Positions 32,765-40,515 of a DNA stretch of 57,103 bases are shown piece by piece. Position 1 is the first letter of the stretch, and every line of letters starts with the position of its first letter. Source of the DNA: a virus. The notes below the pieces were generated by a model. It had not been told where the DNA came from and searched no databases. It saw nothing but the letters and a program-made list of their open reading frames with translations. Location of the stretch: IMG/VR virus record IMGVR_UViG_3300028666_000023, positions 1-57,103 of that record; one strand, written 5' to 3'. Position numbers and translations under genes: made by a program.

Positions 32765-32800
32765 AGCGGGGGCGCGCCACGCGCGCTCCCGCTTTCTCTT
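32765..32800 (+). terminator. Strong intrinsic terminator before the DNA polymerase gene
   Basis: A 13-bp stem with one G-T wobble (32765-32777 with 32781-32793) and a 3-base loop is followed by TTTCTCTT. It ends the upstream operon or reduces read-through into the polymerase gene, whose own ribosome site (TAGGAGCG) begins right at its end. Confidence 0.75.
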
Positions 32801-32812
32801 AGGAGCGAAAAC

Positions 32813-34897
32813 ATGTGGAACGTATCCATTCCGGATGCCCAGTGGGTACCGGACGGGAACGAGGCACTCGATGGCCTCGTTCGTGAAGTGCTCGATCAAG
32901 ACGTCGTCGCGATCGACACCGAGACTACCGGCCTGAGTGTGTGGGGTGACCACCCGCTCTACTGGTCTATGGCGTGGGGCGACAAACGCCGCGTCGCGAT
33001 GCCGATTCAAACGCTTCGGCACTTCGAAGATGCCTTCAAAGAAGAAGGCAAGCGCTGGGTGTTTGCGAACGCGAAGTTCGACATGCACATGCTCGCAAAC
33101 GTCGGGGTCGACTTCGCAGGTGAGTGCGTCGACACCCAGGTGATGCACGCGCTGCTCTACGAGGAAGATCCCCACGGCCTGAAGGAGATGGCGAGTCACA
33201 TCCTCGGCTGGCGTTGGTCGGACTTCTTCGACACGTTCCCCCCGCAGCTCGTCCCCGATTACAACCAGTCGCCCAAGGTGTTGAAGACGGGCCGGCTGTC
33301 GCAGCCGACGCGCCGTGAGACGAACGCGGAGCTCTTCAAGCGTATCGAGGAGACGAACCTCTACAAGCTCGTCGACTATGCTTCGAACGACGCTTACGGC
33401 ACGCTGCGCATCTACGACAAGCTCCTCGACGAGCTTCGGCGCACGCCCATCCACAGCTTCTACCCGGAGTGGTTGCCGAACATGGAGGCGCTCTTCTTTC
33501 GCACCGAGGTGCCCTTCACGAAGGTGCTCTACTCGTGCGAGCGCAACGGTGTCTACGTGGACTCGCAGTACCTCGAGTCCTTGCGCGAGCCCATCGAGCG
33601 GGAGATGGACAAGTTGAAGCGCGAGGCGGTTGCGATCGCCGGCACGAACTTCAACATCAACTCCGACGAGCAGATGCGCTGGTACTTGTTCGACAAGCTC
33701 AACCTCCGCCCGATCTCGTGGACGAAGGGCGGCAAGAAGGGCATCAAGAAGCCCTCGGTCGACGCGAACACACTCGAGCACTTCGCCGGCGAGATTCCTC
33801 CCGGACCCGGCGCGGCCATCTGCAAGGTCGCGCTGCGGCACGGCGATCTCGACAAGACGCTCGGCACGTACATCAACGGCCTCAGCAAGCACATGGATCC
33901 ACAGGGGCGCGTCCACTGCCGTTTGAATCAGGACATCGCGCGCACGGGGCGCCTGAGCTCATCGAACCCGAACCTGCAGAATATCCCCAAGCCCGAGAGC
34001 GACGCGTTCAAACTTCGTGGTGCGTTCCGTGCGCAGCCTGGGAGCGGCAACGCTCTCCTCGTCAACGACTACGAGCAGCTCGAGATGCGCCTGCTCGCTG
34101 CCGCCACCGTGTCGAAGGAGCACCCCGAGGGCGCGAAGGAGATGATTCAGATCTTCCTCGATGGCAAGGACATCCACATGGGCAACGCGGCCATGGTGTA
34201 CGGCCCGCTCTACCAACGCGACCACGGCTGGCTGATGACGTACGACGACCTCGTCAGCGCGAAGAAGACCGACAAGAAGGTGAAGGCCGGCGAGCTCCCC
34301 GCGAGCGCGATGGACGAACACGTCATGTTGGCGCTCGAAGCCCGCAACGCGATCAAGTCCGTCGGCTTCGGTCTCAATTACGGGATGAAGGAAAATAAGT
34401 TGGCTCGGCAGCTCGGCATCACCACGGAAGCTGCAGAGAAGATCATCGAAGCTTACCTCGACACGTACCCCGCGGTGAAGAAGTTCTACGGTGCCTGCAT
34501 TGCGGAGACGCAGCAAGACGGCTTCTCGTTCTCCATTCTCGGACGCCGACGCTTCCACCCCGCCATCAACGGGTACAACGCGTACGAGCGTTGGAGCGAA
34601 GAGCGCAAGTGCGTGAACATGAACATCCAAGGCGGAGCGGCCGACGTCGTCCGCATGGCGATGATTTGGATTCACCAAGCCGGCCTCGACAAGAAGCTCG
34701 GATGCCGGATGCTGCTCCAGGTGCACGACGAGCTCATGTTCGAGTGCCCTGAAGAGACGATCAAAGAAGCACAGGCCATCATCGGCCCCATCATGGAGCA
34801 CGCGCTCGCGATGTGCCCCGCGCAAGGAGCTCGCGATCTCGCGGTTCCGCTTACGACCTCTACGGGCATCGGGCCCAGCTGGATGGAGGCGAAGTGA
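32813..34897 (+). CDS. Family A DNA polymerase with 3'-5' exonuclease, 694 aa
   Basis: The replicative or repair DNA polymerase. The exonuclease domain has Exo I AIDTETTG (D35, E37), Exo II NAKFDMH (about 84-90) and Exo III DYASNDAYGTLR (about 186-197). In the polymerase domain, motif A is NDYEQLEMRLLA (D419), motif B is RNAIKSVGFGLNYG (about 509-522, with Phe at the position of E. coli F762), and motif C is LQVHDELMFE (about 635-644). A 35-45-residue insertion lies between A and B. No 5' nuclease domain is present, as usual in phages. It is followed, with GTGA overlap, by a small zinc-ribbon protein. Confidence 0.96.
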   Translation: MWNVSIPDAQWVPDGNEALDGLVREVLDQDVVAIDTETTGLSVWGDHPLYWSMAWGDKRRVAMPIQTLRHFEDAFKEEGKRWVFANAKFDMHMLANVGVDFAGECVDTQVMHALLYEEDPHGLKEMASHILGWRWSDFFDTFPPQLVPDYNQSPKVLKTGRLSQPTRRETNAELFKRIEETNLYKLVDYASNDAYGTLRIYDKLLDELRRTPIHSFYPEWLPNMEALFFRTEVPFTKVLYSCERNGVYVDSQYLESLREPIEREMDKLKREAVAIAGTNFNINSDEQMRWYLFDKLNLRPISWTKGGKKGIKKPSVDANTLEHFAGEIPPGPGAAICKVALRHGDLDKTLGTYINGLSKHMDPQGRVHCRLNQDIARTGRLSSSNPNLQNIPKPESDAFKLRGAFRAQPGSGNALLVNDYEQLEMRLLAAATVSKEHPEGAKEMIQIFLDGKDIHMGNAAMVYGPLYQRDHGWLMTYDDLVSAKKTDKKVKAGELPASAMDEHVMLALEARNAIKSVGFGLNYGMKENKLARQLGITTEAAEKIIEAYLDTYPAVKKFYGACIAETQQDGFSFSILGRRRFHPAINGYNAYERWSEERKCVNMNIQGGAADVVRMAMIWIHQAGLDKKLGCRMLLQVHDELMFECPEETIKEAQAIIGPIMEHALAMCPAQGARDLAVPLTTSTGIGPSWMEAK

Positions 34898-35214
34898 CAT
34901 GCCCGAGCGACGACTGCCCGATGTGCACGGGCGAGGCGTGCGCGAAGTGCGGCGCCGGGTGCTGGAACGGGAGTCCGGCCAACCGCGGCGAGCCGCCGTG
35001 TGAGCACGACGTCATCGAGAGACACGAAGAGCCAACAAGGAGAGAGACCATGGAGAAGTTCGGAGTCGACGAAGGTGTGGATCAAGACGCGCTGGAGAAG
35101 GCGGCCGCAGAGGGCTGTCCGAAGTGCGGCAAGGCGCTCGTGAAGCACGGCAGCGTGCTCATGTGCCCGGAGCACGGGTCGGAGCCGTTCGAGAAGCAGG
35201 AGGAGAAGAAGTAA
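34894..35214 (+). CDS. Small zinc-ribbon protein between polymerase and RecA, 106 aa
   Basis: GTG 34894 overlaps the polymerase stop (GTGA) and gives 106 residues with two Cys-rich parts (CPSDDCPMC, CAKCGAGC; then CPKCGKAL, VLMCPEHG). An internal ATG at 35050, after a strong AAGGAGAGA, would give a 54-residue protein with only the second ribbon. Either or both may be made. The last residues are Lys/Glu-rich. Function unknown, but position suggests a DNA-replication or recombination accessory. Confidence 0.65.
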   Translation: MTCPSDDCPMCTGEACAKCGAGCWNGSPANRGEPPCEHDVIERHEEPTRRETMEKFGVDEGVDQDALEKAAAEGCPKCGKALVKHGSVLMCPEHGSEPFEKQEEKK

Positions 35215-36483
35215 ATGCCGCGGATGCCAGTCACTGACCTGAACAAGCAGATCGCGCAGCTCGAAGCGCGCATGAACAAGAACCCGGCGGTGAAGGGCGC
35301 TTCGGTGATGGCGGACATCCACACCGCGCCGAACACGTACTTCCTCCGCCGGCCGAGCGGCATCATTCAGCTCGACATCGACACCGGTGGTGGTCTGCCC
35401 GCCGGTGGGCTCACGTACATCTCGGGGCCCGACAACGTCGGCAAGAGCGTGCTGCTCTACAAGTACACCGCGATGAACCAGAAGCTCCTCGGCAACAAGT
35501 CCGCGGTGGCCCTGGGCTTCGCGGAGTCGGCGCCGGACCACTTCTTCATGCGGAAGTGCGGTGTGCAACTGCGCATCCCCGAGGACATGATCGAGGAGCG
35601 TGTCGCCGAGCGAAAGGTGCGTGGCCAAGCGCCGTTCACGAAAGAGGAGCTCGCGGCCTTTCGCCAGCCGACGGTCGGTGCATTGAAGATCGTGCGCGGC
35701 GCGACGGGCGAGGAGATCTTGCAGGGCATCCTCGACTGCTTTGAGGCGAACTGCTTCGACATCGTCTCGTGCGACTCCATCTCGGCGATTCTGCCGGAGT
35801 CGGACGCAGGCAAGGCGATCGACGAGAACGAGAAGCGAGCGGCCGCGGCGGGCCTCGTGACGAAGTTCTTCAAGCACTACTTGAACGGGACGACCGGCTA
35901 CTCCTGCAGGAACGAGACGACGGTCATCTTCATCTCGCAGGTGCGGTCGAACTCGAAAAAGGCGGAAGCGCCAGCGCACATCGCGAAGTACCTGCCCGAC
36001 TACGCTCCGCAGGGCGCGTGGGCGGCGAAGCACGGCAAGCTCATCGACATCCTTCTCAAGCCCGGCCAGAAGGAGAAGGAGAACGCGGTGGCTGCGGAGC
36101 CCGTGACGACGTTCGGCGCGTTGCTGAAGAGCAAGGACGCGCGGACGAAGCGCGTGCAGGTCGGCAAGGCGGTGAACTACGAGATCATCAAGGGTAAGGC
36201 CGGCACGCACGACGGCATCACGGGCGAGTACGACTTCGACTACGACAAGATCGTAGATGACCAGCGCTTGCTCCTGGTGACCGCATTCGCGCGCGGCATC
36301 GGCATCGAGCGCGACGGCAAGGTTACCGTCCTGAACCACGCGACGGGCAAGCCCTTCGACCAGCTGCACAACGTCGTTGGCATCGAGAAGGCCTGCGGCA
36401 TGCTGCGCGACGACTTCGAGCTCGAGCTCGCTGTTCGGCGGTCCGTGCTCTCAGCTGTCGGCGTCGAATGCGCCTATCGCTGA
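35215..36483 (+). CDS. RecA/UvsX-like recombinase, 422 aa
   Basis: ATP-dependent strand-exchange protein. Walker A is GPDNVGKS (71-78), Walker B region is FDIVSCDSISAILP (about 182-195), and an IFISQVRSNS stretch matches the L2/ATP-sensing end. The N-terminus lacks the long E. coli helix. The second half (about 290-422) is charged and differs from bacterial RecA. The ATG follows the previous stop directly. Confidence 0.9.
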   Translation: MPRMPVTDLNKQIAQLEARMNKNPAVKGASVMADIHTAPNTYFLRRPSGIIQLDIDTGGGLPAGGLTYISGPDNVGKSVLLYKYTAMNQKLLGNKSAVALGFAESAPDHFFMRKCGVQLRIPEDMIEERVAERKVRGQAPFTKEELAAFRQPTVGALKIVRGATGEEILQGILDCFEANCFDIVSCDSISAILPESDAGKAIDENEKRAAAAGLVTKFFKHYLNGTTGYSCRNETTVIFISQVRSNSKKAEAPAHIAKYLPDYAPQGAWAAKHGKLIDILLKPGQKEKENAVAAEPVTTFGALLKSKDARTKRVQVGKAVNYEIIKGKAGTHDGITGEYDFDYDKIVDDQRLLLVTAFARGIGIERDGKVTVLNHATGKPFDQLHNVVGIEKACGMLRDDFELELAVRRSVLSAVGVECAYR

Positions 36484-37013
36484 CAGTGGAGGCGCGCGAG
36501 GGGACCTGCTCCAAGTGCGGAGAGGGTCCCCTGCCCGTCATCCCCTTTCTCTTCATCACCGAGCAGCACTCGGGAGAGGCAACACCCCTCTGCAAAGGGT
36601 GCCTGTTCGACCCCGGTGGCCTCGCCGCGGAGGTCGAGATGGAGGAGCTCGCGCCGGGGCGCCGCAAGCACAAGTTCAAGAAGAACAAGAAACGCTCGCT
36701 CCAACAAGAAGTCGACATCATGGACGAGCTCGGCGGCCGAACGCAGCCAGGCTCCGGCAACCAGGCCGGGGCCAAGGGTGATGGACGGAAGAAGGGCGAA
36801 CTACGTGTAGAGGCGAAGTTCACCGAAGCCAACTCCTACAGCCTGGTGCTCGACGACCTCTACAAGATCGCCGGCGAGGCCACGTTTGGGGAGCTCCCGC
36901 TCTTCGTAATTGACTTCCTCGAACCGGGAAAAAGAAGCCTGAAGGACCGATTCGCGGTCCTCCATTTCACGGACCTGAAGGGACTACTAGATGCCGCTCG
37001 TAACCATCGCTGA
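36468..37013 (+). CDS. PD-(D/E)XK-type nuclease with N-terminal Cys pairs, 181 aa
   Basis: Likely a Holliday-junction or flap nuclease. N-terminal Cys pairs (CSKCG, CKGC) form a zinc site; a Lys/Arg patch follows (GRRKHKFKKNKKR). The nuclease core shows RTQPGSGN, then AKGDGRKKGE and VEAKFTEANS, where D and the ExK provide the catalytic set. The start overlaps the RecA stop by 16 bases. The downstream PD-(D/E)XK gene overlaps its end. Confidence 0.72.
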   Translation: MRLSLTVEAREGTCSKCGEGPLPVIPFLFITEQHSGEATPLCKGCLFDPGGLAAEVEMEELAPGRRKHKFKKNKKRSLQQEVDIMDELGGRTQPGSGNQAGAKGDGRKKGELRVEAKFTEANSYSLVLDDLYKIAGEATFGELPLFVIDFLEPGKRSLKDRFAVLHFTDLKGLLDAARNHR

Positions 37014-37866
37014 CCTCAACGGCCCGGCCGAGGAGGTCACGGAGTGCGTGCAGCTCGCAAAAGAGCTCTCGCTCATGTACGACCACGTCGCCAGCACGGA
37101 CGATGAGGGGAAGAGCCGCGCCCCCGGCATCCACGCCTCCGAGCTGTTCCCCTGTCTCCGGCGCGCGGTGTACTCACTCCAGGGTGTGGAGAGGCGGCCG
37201 CGCATCGCCAAGTTCTGGAGGCAGCGTTTCAAGATGGGGCACGCCGTGCACGCGTTCGTGCAAGCCGACTTCCACGAGCTCGCGCGACGATCGGCCATGG
37301 ACAACGCCTGGCGGCAGGCGGAGCTCGTCGCGAAGGCGCACGACTACATCATCGAGTTCGAAGACGAGGTGACCGTCGCGCCCGACAAGCAGGAGGTCGC
37401 GCGCGTCTTCAACGTCCACTCCCACTGCGACGGCCTCTTCAAGTTCTACAACCGGGTGACCGGGGAGCTGAAGCTGCGCGTGGGCTTGGAGATCAAGACC
37501 GAGGCGCCCGACGGCTACGAGAAGCTGAAGGAGCCGAAGGAAGAACACGTCCGGCAGACGCACCTCTACATGGCGTGTCTCGATGTTCCCCTCATGTGGT
37601 TCTTCTACATGAACAAGGGGAACCAGAACAACACGGCGTCGACCGCTCCGTACCTCATCGCGTTCAACACGGCGAAGTGGATGGAGATCGAAGCGCAGTG
37701 CAATCAGGCCCTCGAACACGCTCGCAACAACGTCCTTCCCGATAGAGCGGAAGGCATCTGGTGCGAGTTTTGCCCATGGAGTTACACGTGTCAGCCGAAC
37801 AACATGATGAAGCTGCAACAGCGCCCGCAGAATCCCAAGAAGGTCAGCCTCCGCGTCAACAAGTGA
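36991..37866 (+). CDS. Cas4/RecB-like PD-(D/E)XK exonuclease, 291 aa
   Basis: A probable single-strand exonuclease that processes DNA ends. The conserved set is visible: HASELFPCLRR with first Cys (about 55), HCDGLF (Asp about 147), GLEIKTEA (E-x-K about 166-168), RQTHLYM (Gln motif about 189) and a C-terminal CEFCPWSYTC (three Cys near 256-265) that together with the first Cys would bind a 4Fe-4S cluster. This is the Cas4/AddB architecture. There is no CRISPR array in the window, so a role in recombination-dependent replication is more likely. Its start overlaps the preceding nuclease gene by 23 bases. Confidence 0.82.
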   Translation: MPLVTIADLNGPAEEVTECVQLAKELSLMYDHVASTDDEGKSRAPGIHASELFPCLRRAVYSLQGVERRPRIAKFWRQRFKMGHAVHAFVQADFHELARRSAMDNAWRQAELVAKAHDYIIEFEDEVTVAPDKQEVARVFNVHSHCDGLFKFYNRVTGELKLRVGLEIKTEAPDGYEKLKEPKEEHVRQTHLYMACLDVPLMWFFYMNKGNQNNTASTAPYLIAFNTAKWMEIEAQCNQALEHARNNVLPDRAEGIWCEFCPWSYTCQPNNMMKLQQRPQNPKKVSLRVNK

Positions 37867-37868
37867 CG

Positions 37869-38516
37869 ATGCCTCCGCGCGTACCGCGCACGCCGGTACT
37901 CGGAGGCAGTCTGAAGCTGCCGCCGGCCAAGGCGCTCATGATCGGCGAGACCTCGGTGGTCCAGGCCGCCGAGCGCTGGAACACCCTTCCTCAGGTCGAG
38001 CAGGACCTAAAGAACAAGGGCGTGCCGGGCATCATCGCGCCCGACGTCGAGTACCACCCCGTCACCAAGGAGCAGCTGCTCACCGCGGACATCAACGTCT
38101 ACACGGCGATGTACGTGAACCAGTTGCGCTGGTTCAACTACGCGAACCGTGTCCTCGCCGACTGCAAGGCGGAGCTCCTCCAGGTGACGAATCAGATCAA
38201 CGACCTCGAGTCGGAGGTGAAGAAGAAGCTCCGTGAGTTGAAGGTCGAGGGCAAAAAGCTCGGCGTCGCGGAGATCAAAGAGCAGGCGGAGAACGACGGC
38301 GGTACTCTCGACCTCCGTCAGCGGCAGCAGTACCTCGAGCAGACGAAGCTGAAGCTCGAGGCCTGGGTAGAGGAGTGCGACGAGAGCAAGAAGGTCGTCT
38401 CCCGACAGATCGAGCTCCGACGCGAGGAAGGCGCGGGCGGCAGGCGCGAGGGCAACCTCACCGCCGGCAACCACGGTCCTCCGCAGAACAACTGGCGGCC
38501 GCGGGGGCCGGGTTGA
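37869..38516 (+). CDS. Coiled-coil protein, 215 aa
   Basis: ATG 37869 is chosen because it follows the previous stop directly; the longer frame upstream is antisense-like. The central part is a long coiled-coil (about 110-195: NDLESEVKKKLRELKVEGKK and similar), with a Pro-rich N-terminus and a Gly/Arg/Asn-rich tail. Function unknown. It overlaps the RusA gene as TTGA. Confidence 0.7.
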   Translation: MPPRVPRTPVLGGSLKLPPAKALMIGETSVVQAAERWNTLPQVEQDLKNKGVPGIIAPDVEYHPVTKEQLLTADINVYTAMYVNQLRWFNYANRVLADCKAELLQVTNQINDLESEVKKKLRELKVEGKKLGVAEIKEQAENDGGTLDLRQRQQYLEQTKLKLEAWVEECDESKKVVSRQIELRREEGAGGRREGNLTAGNHGPPQNNWRPRGPG

Positions 38517-38962
38517 TCCGCATCGAGCTGCCCTGGCTGCCGCCATCCTCCAACCACGCGTACATGAACGTGCGCGGGGGAGGCGGACGGACGCTCACCG
38601 AGGCGGGCAGGGAATTCAAGAAGAGGACGACGGTACACATCCAACAGAAGTACCCGACGGCCATGCGCCTGTTCGTCAAGAACAAGCCCTACATGATCGT
38701 CTTCCGCTTCTACTTCGAAGAGGTGGAGAACAAGTCGTTCGGCCAAGGAAAGGCCGAAAACCGGTATAAGACGTTCGATGGCGGAAACAGAACGAAGCTG
38801 TTGGAAGACGCTCTGAAGGACGCTGGAGGCATCGACGACTCCCAGACGATGATCTCCATCTGGCAAAAAGAACAAGGCACCCCCGAGCGCACCATCATCT
38901 GGGCCTGGTCGCTCGAGGACGAGAAGCCTCTCCCCTATGAACTTCTACGAAGCCTTCAGTAA
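38513..38962 (+). CDS. RusA-like Holliday junction resolvase, 149 aa
   Basis: Resolves four-way DNA junctions produced by RecA. Visible family marks are the N-terminal LPWLPPSSNHAY, and the acidic metal-binding segment FDGGNRTKLLEDALKDAGGI followed by DDSQT, supplying the three Asp of RusA. The start is TTG 38513, overlapping the previous stop; no ATG is available before residue 18. The length fits the family (about 120-150). Confidence 0.85.
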   Translation: MIRIELPWLPPSSNHAYMNVRGGGGRTLTEAGREFKKRTTVHIQQKYPTAMRLFVKNKPYMIVFRFYFEEVENKSFGQGKAENRYKTFDGGNRTKLLEDALKDAGGIDDSQTMISIWQKEQGTPERTIIWAWSLEDEKPLPYELLRSLQ

Positions 38963-39287
38963 CTGCAACCACACGGAGTTGTGCCAGGTCGCCCGGAGAG
39001 CCGGGCACAACATCCGTCCTACTATGACGCGCGATGAGCTGATCAAGATCATCGTGCTGGACGCGCCGCCCAGCGCTGAAGTAAACGACTTCGACGAGAC
39101 GCGGCGAGCCATCATGCGGTTCCTCATCGAACACCGCAAGAAGCTCGAGACGCAGATCACGTGTCCCGCGAAGTCGTTCGAACCCGATGCCTGTTTTGGG
39201 TGCGTGGACGCTCAAGTCATCTGTTGCCTCGTGAGCAACGGACCTGAAACACAACAACTCATCACCCTGCACAAGAAGAACACATAG
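38937..39287 (+). CDS. Hypothetical protein with SAP-like helices and Cys cluster, 116 aa
   Basis: Not recognised. The N-terminus resembles a small helix-extended DNA-binding unit (TELCQVARRAGHNIRPTMTR, then DELIKII). The C-terminus has a spaced Cys set (TCPAKS, CFGCVD, ICC) suggesting a metal site. It overlaps the end of the RusA gene by 26 bases. Confidence 0.68.
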   Translation: MNFYEAFSNCNHTELCQVARRAGHNIRPTMTRDELIKIIVLDAPPSAEVNDFDETRRAIMRFLIEHRKKLETQITCPAKSFEPDACFGCVDAQVICCLVSNGPETQQLITLHKKNT

Positions 39288-39296
39288 GAGAATCTC

Positions 39297-40028
39297 ATGG
39301 CTGCTAACCAACCCGCCCTCGAAATCCCCACGGCTCCCCGCGACATCGAAGGGCTCAAGGCTATCGCCCCGTTTCAACTGCGACTACTCGCGACCAAGCT
39401 CGGCGCGTTCGCGACTCCGGAGAAGCAGCAGGCGTGGCATCAGCTCGGGAACAAGGAGGCGCAGGCCGACTACGTCCTGAAGCTCCTCAAGGACCACGAT
39501 GCGGCGAACGGAGCGAACGGCGTCGGCACCAACGGCGCGGCTCACATGCCGCAGCTCGCAGCTCCGTCCGCCGTACCGGCCGTCAACCCGGTTGCTACCG
39601 CGCTCGCAACGGCGGCCGCTGCACCGGACAAGAAGGCCGCTCCGAAACGCACTCCCGTCGCTCCGGGCGCGCAAGCCATGGCGTCACCAGGCCCGGCAAC
39701 CGGTCCGAGCATCGACCTCGGAGCCGCCGTGCTGGAGAAGCTCGAGGAGCTCGCGAAGGCGATCGCGGCGAACACTGCTGCCATCCACGGTCTCGCGCAG
39801 CACGTGGGCGCGCGCGACCAGAAGACGAGCGAGGCGTTCGCAGCGATCGCGTCTGAACAGGCGAAGCAGACCGCCCTGTCGACGTGGACGCTCACCACCC
39901 TCCTCACGATGGGCGAAGGGCAGCTCGGCGCGACGCCGCTCGACCTCCTTCGCTCGGCCGTCTCCGACGCCAGCATCCTCGAGAGCCTCGTCGCTCAGGT
40001 GCAGCAGGAGCTCGGCGGGGGAAAATAG
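39297..40028 (+). CDS. Ala-rich protein with helical ends, 243 aa
   Basis: A TAGGAG ribosome site precedes the ATG. The N-terminal 65 residues are helical (PEKQQAWHQLGNKEAQADYV), the middle is a long Ala/Pro/Gly linker (about 75-140), and the C-terminal part is a coiled-coil-like Ala/Gln helix (about 145-240). Function unknown. The composition fits a DNA-organising or oligomeric scaffold protein, without proof. Confidence 0.7.
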   Translation: MAANQPALEIPTAPRDIEGLKAIAPFQLRLLATKLGAFATPEKQQAWHQLGNKEAQADYVLKLLKDHDAANGANGVGTNGAAHMPQLAAPSAVPAVNPVATALATAAAAPDKKAAPKRTPVAPGAQAMASPGPATGPSIDLGAAVLEKLEELAKAIAANTAAIHGLAQHVGARDQKTSEAFAAIASEQAKQTALSTWTLTTLLTMGEGQLGATPLDLLRSAVSDASILESLVAQVQQELGGGK

Positions 40029-40063
40029 AGACCTCCGTCCCCGACCCGCCATGGCCAGGGTGC

Positions 40064-40231
40064 GTGTGGCCGGCGCAGGACACGGAGAAGATCGAGCTCA
40101 CCGAGAGCCAACTCGACAACATGGCGGACTTCGCCGTGCTCGAGTTGGCCGCTCGGGTGGGCCTCTTGGTCGAGGACGAGAAGGGATTCCCGAATCTGAT
40201 TCGGGCACGCATGAAGAGGGCGCTGCGTTGA
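40064..40231 (+). CDS. Small hypothetical protein, 55 aa
   Basis: The last reading frame of the third plus cassette. The C-terminal part (SQLDNMADFAVLELAARVGL and after) is a convincing helical segment. The start is uncertain: GTG 40064 or ATG 40121; no better site exists upstream. The stop lies at the terminator stem. Confidence 0.5.
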   Translation: MWPAQDTEKIELTESQLDNMADFAVLELAARVGLLVEDEKGFPNLIRARMKRALR

Positions 40232-40250
40232 GCGGCGCCTTTCTTTTTTC
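40219..40250 (+). terminator. Intrinsic terminator closing the replication cassette
   Basis: GGCGC (40219-40223) and GCGCC (40235-40239) form a stem overlapping the last stop codon, followed by TTTCTTTTTTC. AGTAGCTAAGA (40252-40262) follows, the inverse of the string seen at 5805 and 17764. Confidence 0.65.
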
Positions 40251-40255
40251 TAGTA

Positions 40256-40281
40256 GCTAAGAAAAGGGACTACGGCGTCCC
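40256..40281 (-). terminator. Intrinsic terminator for the minus-strand thyX operon
   Basis: Read on the minus strand, GGGAC (40281-40277) and GTCCC (40270-40266) pair with a short loop and are followed by TTTTCTTAGC. The stem contains the stop of the 81-residue gene. Converging operons are thus closed by back-to-back hairpins. Confidence 0.65.
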
Positions 40282-40515
40282 TTCTCCCACGCGCTTCTCG
40301 GCAGCGCGCACCTTGTCGAAGAGCTCCTTGAGTTTGTCGGTGAACTCGGAGCGGCGCTCCATGGGCAGAAGACTGACGGCAGTCTCGAGAGTGCCGAAGC
40401 ACTCGCGGATGCCCTCGAGGTAAGCGCGATCGCGTTCCAGCGCTGCGCTCTTCGAGTGAACCCCCGACACTTCTTGCTCGGGGAACTTGCTCGCCGACTG
40501 CCCACGGTTCTTCAT
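40270..40515 (-). CDS. Small hypothetical helical protein, 81 aa
   Basis: ATG 40515 overlaps the ThyX stop as ATGA. The product is charged and helical (LERDRAYLEGIRECFGTLET) and looks like a short coiled-coil. Function unknown. It is probably co-transcribed with thyX. Confidence 0.68.
   Translation of the reverse strand: MKNRGQSASKFPEQEVSGVHSKSAALERDRAYLEGIRECFGTLETAVSLLPMERRSEFTDKLKELFDKVRAAEKRVGEGTP

Noticed and set aside
31541-33916. A 791-codon minus-strand frame opposite the zinc-rich protein and polymerase genes
   Set aside because: It spans two plus genes and a terminator and has the usual antisense composition.
36991-37866. CRISPR-associated Cas4
   Set aside because: The nuclease has Cas4-like Cys and active-site residues, but no CRISPR array or other cas gene is present, and the neighbours are RecA and RusA. 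A phage recombination exonuclease is more likely.
40252-40262. AGTAGCTAAGA as an extra ATAAG-type promoter
   Set aside because: It has CTAAG rather than ATAAG, lies between converging terminators and would read antisense into the thyX operon.
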